Made by a program: the position numbers and the translations under genes. Shown piece after piece: positions 7,101 to 9,685 of a DNA stretch of 9,685 nt. The notes under the pieces were generated by a model that had not been told where the DNA came from, made no database searches, and was given only the letters and a program-made list of their open reading frames with translations. The stretch's first letter is position 1. Each line of letters begins with the position of its first letter. The DNA comes from Muribaculaceae bacterium (GTDB lineage Bacteria; Bacteroidota; Bacteroidia; Bacteroidales; Muribaculaceae), in contig VSPF01000113.1 in assembly GCA_009775195.1 (NCBI GenBank), positions 1-9,685 of the forward strand, given 5' to 3'.

Positions 7101-8738
7101 GGGGGTGGCTTTGGTGTCGTTGTTGGTCAGGGTGCCGGTAAAGGTCTTGATGGTGCCCTTGCGGAACTTGTAGATTACACCGGCAGAGTTGCGTACCGAC
7201 GCGCCGTTGAAGGTCTCGTCGAGCAGGTCGCCGTCCCAGTAGATGCGGAAGTTCTGCGCCACGTCGTTCGTGGGTGATGCCCCGGGGATGTGCGCGTTGG
7301 TCACACACGATATCAGGGAGCCCGAGTCGTGCGAGGTTATGAACTGCGCGCCGGGGTAGTCGTTGCTGAAGTTGCCGGCGATGGCGCGGCCGTCGTCACT
7401 GGTGGCTACCGTGCGGTAGTAGATTTTGCTCGTGGTGGCGTCGCGGTAGTTGTTGTTGGGGTTGTCCTCGTTGCAGGCCACGAACTCCTGGCCGTAGACA
7501 TAGGGGTTGAAGTCGCCCAGGTGCTGGCTGTCGCCGTGGCCCAGGCCGGTGGTCGACAGGCCGCGGCCGTTGTCGTCAATCACCATCGAGCCGAACACGA
7601 TTTCGTCGCGTCCGTCCCAGTCGACGTCGCCTATGCAGTAGTTGTGGTAGCCCTGGCCGTACCATGGCGAACCGCCTTGTTTGCAGTTCCAGCGCCAGCG
7701 CTCTACCAGTTTGTGGGTCGCGGGGTCTACGTCGTATGCAATCATCTTGTGGCGGGTATAGATACCGCGTGCCAGGAAGATGCTCGGCTTGCGGCCGTCG
7801 AGGTAGGGTGCGCCGAAGAAGTGCTTCGAGCTGCGGTGGCCGTAGCCGTCGCCCCATGCTGCGGCAAGGTCGTTCTCGCCGGCTTCGAGGCGTGCCAGAG
7901 GGTAGGTCATGTCCTGGTAGGGCTTGCCGGTCTCGCCGTTGAGGTAGAGCAGGTATTCTGCGCCCGAGTGGGTGAATTTCTCGGCTCCGCCGCCGCCCTG
8001 TACGTCGCCAAGGGTGTTCACATTGGGGTCGCCGACCACATATTTGTTGCCGTCGGCCATGTGGATGGTGGTGCCGTCGGCGGCGCGCATCACGCACTCG
8101 GCCTTGCCGTCGAGGTCCCAGTCGTAGGCGGCGATGTTGATTTCGTTGCTCTGGAAGTCGACCATGTTGCGGCCGCAGTCAATCCACCACATCAGCGTGC
8201 CGTCGAGCTTGTAGACCTGTATGATGTCGAAGTCTGTCGAGTTGGTAGGATATCCGTTGCCGTGGAAGGTGTTGTTGCGCAGCTTGATGAGGATTTCCAT
8301 CTCGCCGTCACCGTCGAGGTCGGCCACGGTGGCATCGTTGGGCTCGTAGTGCGACGATATGTCGCTGCCGTCGGCGTTCGACGGCACGGGTGCTACCTTG
8401 ATTTCGAGATAGTCTTTGCCGAAGTTGATGCCGGCTTTCGAGGTCTCTTTCTCTACGCCGTCGACCACGGTCTTGACTATGTACTTGCTCGATGCCGAGC
8501 CGGAGGCGTCGACATAGTTCGACACCGTCAGTGGCTGGCTGTTGAGCTTGGCACCATCGCGGTAGACGTTGAATTTCACATTGTCGGCATCCTCGCCCAG
8601 TACGCGCCAACTGACCATGTTGCCCTGGTCGGCCTTGACGGCGATGACGCCTCGGTCGAGTTTGTCCATCACGCGCTGTCCGTGCATCGGTATTGCTCCG
8701 AGGAGCAGGGCAGTCGCGACATAAAATACTTTTTTCAT
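4185..8738 (-). CDS. Secreted PL11 rhamnogalacturonan lyase with autotransporter-like repeats and type IX-like C-terminal domain
   Basis: This is predicted to cleave the rhamnogalacturonan I backbone of pectin by beta-elimination, outside the cell or at its surface. The ATG at 8738 gives a signal peptide (residues 1-20, hydrophobic ATALLLGAIP) with no lipobox Cys. Residues 27-103 are the N-terminal beta-sandwich (RGVIAVKADQGNMVSWRVLG, FNVYRDG). Residues 104-617 are the PL11 beta-propeller. It has calcium-type loops DLDGDGEME (140-148), DWDLDGKAE (206-214) and DVDWDGRDE (371-379), then TTGLGHGDSQHLGDF (396-410), FRIYWDGDLL (497-506), GDWREEIILRS (554-564) and PTEHRIYTLLHDPQYR (578-593). PL11 enzymes usually end near here. 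A further ~830 residues (630-1450) are Gly/Asn/Thr-rich, with four KxGxGxL-type repeat starts near 708, 979, 1076 and 1274. Residues 1452-1517 resemble a type IX sorting domain (DLGAGTYVVRL, KVIIR). It appears to be transcribed alone. The lyase call is strong; secretion by type IX is inferred. Confidence 0.92.
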   Translation of the reverse strand: MKKVFYVATALLLGAIPMHGQRVMDKLDRGVIAVKADQGNMVSWRVLGEDADNVKFNVYRDGAKLNSQPLTVSNYVDASGSASSKYIVKTVVDGVEKETSKAGINFGKDYLEIKVAPVPSNADGSDISSHYEPNDATVADLDGDGEMEILIKLRNNTFHGNGYPTNSTDFDIIQVYKLDGTLMWWIDCGRNMVDFQSNEINIAAYDWDLDGKAECVMRAADGTTIHMADGNKYVVGDPNVNTLGDVQGGGGAEKFTHSGAEYLLYLNGETGKPYQDMTYPLARLEAGENDLAAAWGDGYGHRSSKHFFGAPYLDGRKPSIFLARGIYTRHKMIAYDVDPATHKLVERWRWNCKQGGSPWYGQGYHNYCIGDVDWDGRDEIVFGSMVIDDNGRGLSTTGLGHGDSQHLGDFNPYVYGQEFVACNEDNPNNNYRDATTSKIYYRTVATSDDGRAIAGNFSNDYPGAQFITSHDSGSLISCVTNAHIPGASPTNDVAQNFRIYWDGDLLDETFNGASVRNSAGVIYKFRKGTIKTFTGTLTNNDTKATPCFQGDILGDWREEIILRSDDNKSFRIYSTNIPTEHRIYTLLHDPQYRNAMVWQMNGYNQAPHPSFFLGELEGITMAPPSPTMNGRTELAAGATLGSSTNGKDVVFAATGDATATIGSGATPALFVDNTPTWVQGNDNNDNITYTTYTHTLGGSFGGTTKVVKLGGGKLALTGTTHNHSGATEVWYGTLATNASMPNSRVWLNRHTKLETDGGNFGKGLEMNYGSELHIGTAAKAGSVTTGELVLGFGSRICLDVFADGKKADAVNAASISVEKKTWNYGPQYSTPVLALTPHYAAGQTSLPEGDYVLGTVGKVTGNLGDIAIEGLMGQKATLALANGKLVLTVAGQRAATEIVWTGANGNTWDINTTANFAVRATGEPTVFVSGDKVIFDATAADGEITLPAAIYPAEVVFNNSEKTYTVSGAAFEGNVNIEKRGTGRVILKNSSNFKGNVVINNGTIEVSALGANEGNEYGALGHYSNAITINGGGMLATNYTGKMSHPVTVTEGGIEVMGSTTLTIAGAAVSGNTFVKAGSGQLNFSTANSLETCRIDQGVVYDEGDTHSVANNVVFNGTKVEFKMNNSCYSNSENRTNFDVPEGKSGKLTLDGRCNYRGKLTGKGDLEVFAPWVRNYLYGDWSAFEGTLTVSQETNKNNTVNKYGSDFTYSGSSLPKATLNITSGAAFNCNAGGKFQIGNITGQGTLGGSGNFYVGGNGQDAIFSGTFAAIGLFKEGSGRLSVVKEQPNIIATYVNEGELMIKGANVNISMTGSSPMTVKSTLSGNGTVNNSKVTFGAGSVLNPTHTSKAHKTERRTIRFTGEVVMDPASSIVFDIVAADKYSKLLCEGATTLTKNATVTLNGYTPKLGDEFIFWEAPNNTVKPDVQFPELPAGFGWDTSKVTAAEGRVIVSDHTGIDDIAADTEVRCLIVSIDGIVLVDTVTNAGNVDALCRDLGAGTYVVRLTGDNFEKTDKVIIR

Positions 8739-8785
8739 CTATGATATTTGATTATGGTTTTATTTTTTTCTTATATTGTAACGTG

Positions 8786-8811
8786 TGGCGGGTCAGAAAA
8801 TTGTGCCGCCA
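8786..8811. promoter_or_regulatory. Possible operator: 6-bp inverted repeat upstream of the lyase
   Basis: TGGCGG at 8786-8791 and CCGCCA at 8806-8811 are exact reverse complements separated by 14 AT-rich bases. The nearer arm lies about 48 bases upstream of the lyase ATG, so it could be a regulator-binding site or a leader hairpin. I find no TAnnTTTG promoter box between it and the gene. The 6-bp arms are short enough to arise by chance. Confidence 0.3.
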
Positions 8812-8830
8812 AGAGGCCATTCTTCATCTG

Positions 8831-8913
8831 TAGCACCGATAGGAGCTTGGACCTCCGGGACAAGCCTGTGGGGTAGCACCTGTAGGAGCTTGGACCGGGA
8901 CAAGCCTGTGGGA
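8831..8913 (+). repeat. REP-like palindromic repeats, two tandem units downstream of the RAYT gene
   Basis: There are two head-to-tail units, 8831-8873 (43 bp) and 8874-8913 (40 bp). Each begins TAGCACC and contains AGGAGCTTGGACC, then GGGACAAGCCTGTGGG. In unit 1, GCTTG (8845-8849) and CAAGC (8861-8865) form a stem with an 11-base loop. Unit 2 lacks three loop bases (TCC) but keeps the same stem, so the stem looks like the conserved part. GTAG precedes each CACC (8830-8833, 8873-8876); E. coli REP sequences also carry a GTAG tetranucleotide that TnpA-REP recognises. These lie just beyond the 3' end of the RAYT gene. Confidence 0.85.
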
Positions 8914-8929
8914 TAGGCCGTGCCGTCTT

Positions 8930-9541
8930 TCAAACATCGTTTTGCTCCTCGCTTGGTCTGAGCCATAGTGTATATGACGATTTGCAGAGCTTGTTTGGAT
9001 TGTCAATAATGTAGTTCAACTGATTGTTGAACTCGTCATAGTTTCGGGGCATATAGTCGAACATATCGTTCTCCCATATAGACCCGCTGCGCTGTAGATA
9101 CTTGTTAATCTTCACAGCAGTATATCGTTTAATCGACTGGAATGTACTATATATATCATCTCCGTGCGCCGGTATTAACAATATGTGCAAATGGTTTGGC
9201 ATTATTACATAGGCAAGTAGCTGATATCTTTCGCCGTCCCAATGATGCATCGCATCCGCGACGATTTGTCGGATTTTTGGGTCACCGAGATATTGGGAGC
9301 CGTAGCCTTGGTCTAACCAATAGTCGAGTCTGTCGAGTACTTGTTGCTGTATTGCTTTTCTGACCTCGTTGTTTTGTTCGTAATATATCTGTTTCCGTAT
9401 CTTTGCATATTCTTCTAATTTGCTTTGCGGCAGTGAATCGGCTAAGCGAAATGTTATAAACTGAACTGCATCGCCCTGGCTCCAATGTGGGAGATTTCGC
9501 CAGTGTATTGATGCGTGCAGTTTTTTATCGAAGAATTTCAT
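8930..9541 (-). CDS. REP-associated tyrosine transposase (RAYT, Y1/IS200-like HUH family)
   Basis: This is a single-strand DNA nuclease-like transposase of the RAYT group, which is thought to mobilise or maintain REP palindromes and normally occurs as a single chromosomal copy. From ATG at 9541 it has 203 residues, beginning MKFFDKKLHASIHWRNLPHW. Typical RAYT features are FITFRLADSLPQ (28-39), the metal-binding HLH of VIMPNHLHILL (HLH at 117-119), SGSIWENDMFDYMPR (152-166) and NYIIDNPNK (176-184), whose Tyr-177 is a plausible catalytic Tyr. The frame stays open to 9661, but those 40 extra codons partly translate REP sequence and give no family similarity, so I reject the longer start. The gene is much more AT-rich than the lyase (22 of 60 bases GC at 9121-9180). 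It is flanked by REP-like repeats on both sides and looks intact. Confidence 0.92.
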   Translation of the reverse strand: MKFFDKKLHASIHWRNLPHWSQGDAVQFITFRLADSLPQSKLEEYAKIRKQIYYEQNNEVRKAIQQQVLDRLDYWLDQGYGSQYLGDPKIRQIVADAMHHWDGERYQLLAYVIMPNHLHILLIPAHGDDIYSTFQSIKRYTAVKINKYLQRSGSIWENDMFDYMPRNYDEFNNQLNYIIDNPNKLCKSSYTLWLRPSEEQNDV

Positions 9542-9606
9542 TAAAGGTAGGTTATAGATATCAGGTTGAAAATAGGGGAGCGTAAATAATAACTGGAACT
9601 TAGTCT

Positions 9607-9685
9607 CGGGGGCTTGGACCTCAATCGGCAGCACTGATAGGAGCTTGGACCTCCGGGACAAGCCTGTGTGGTAGCACCTGTGGGG
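9607..9685 (+). repeat. REP-like palindromic repeats upstream of the RAYT gene, running off the window
   Basis: One full unit lies at 9629-9671 with the GCTTG and CAAGC stem. Its core at 9636-9668 is identical over 33 bases to 8838-8870 on the other side of the RAYT gene and has the same orientation. A degenerate half unit (GGGGGCTTGGACCTC, beginning near 9608) precedes it. A partial unit, TAGCACCTGTGGGG at 9672-9685, is cut by the window edge, so the array probably continues. Confidence 0.85.

Noticed and set aside
4185..8738. Lyase as a classical type V autotransporter
   Set aside because: The repeats resemble autotransporter passengers, but the protein ends in a short type IX-like tail with no 12-strand beta-barrel.
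5418..8744. Two long plus-strand open frames (5418-7277 and 7290-8744) opposite the lyase
   Set aside because: They are mirror frames caused by the GC-rich third positions of the lyase gene. Their products are Val/Ala/Gly-rich with no recognisable domain, and they vanish where lyase GC content falls.
8831..8913. Tandem ~40-bp units resembling a short CRISPR array
   Set aside because: The units abut with no unique spacers, recur in the same form across the RAYT gene, and no cas genes are present; REP-like repeats fit better.
8824..9006. Short minus-strand frame of 60 codons over the left REP repeats
   Set aside because: It overlaps the RAYT 3' end and the repeats and has no coding features.
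8930..9661. Long 243-residue version of the RAYT protein
   Set aside because: The first 40 codons partly translate a REP unit and lack family similarity; the ATG at 9541 gives the typical RAYT N-terminus.

Overview
This window looks like a chromosomal contig end from a fairly GC-rich Bacteroidales bacterium, probably a gut or metagenomic relative of Muribaculaceae or Bacteroides; the family is inferred and not proven. The signs are a Bacteroidetes-type promoter (TTTG, 20-base spacer, TAnnTTTG), the Bacteroidales-style RseP and Dxr proteins, a rhamnogalacturonan lyase with a type IX-like C-terminus, and the near absence of Shine-Dalgarno sequences. Every recognised gene lies on the minus strand, so transcription runs from high to low coordinates. 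The first ~35 bases are not genomic: they match the Illumina Nextera read-1 transposase adapter imperfectly.

Region 1 (36-3899) is a tight housekeeping operon read as dxr, rseP, rlmI-like methyltransferase. Dxr makes MEP in the non-mevalonate isoprenoid pathway, RseP is a membrane site-2 protease, and the third gene is a class I SAM-dependent rRNA methyltransferase cut off by the adapter. The dxr stop abuts the rseP start with no gap, and 4 bases separate rseP from the methyltransferase. A good promoter lies just before dxr and suggests that the real start is a GTG, not the farther TTG.

Region 2 (3864-4184) is intergenic. It holds the dxr promoter, an AT-rich nested inverted repeat of unknown role, and a strong GC hairpin that probably terminates the lyase transcript.

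Region 3 (4185-8738) is one very large secreted protein of 1517 residues. A complete PL11 rhamnogalacturonan lyase (signal peptide, beta-sandwich, calcium-rich beta-propeller) is joined to about 830 residues of repetitive beta-strand sequence resembling autotransporter-associated repeats, and ends in a type IX-like sorting domain. No SusC/SusD or other polysaccharide-utilisation genes are visible beside it. Its distal half has a different base composition from the catalytic half.

Region 4 (8739-9685) holds an AT-rich REP-associated tyrosine transposase (RAYT) gene bracketed by same-orientation copies of a ~43-bp palindromic repeat, with a 33-bp identical core on the two sides. This looks like a self-contained REP/RAYT element. 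The two most interesting items are the lyase architecture and the RAYT with its REP-like repeats.
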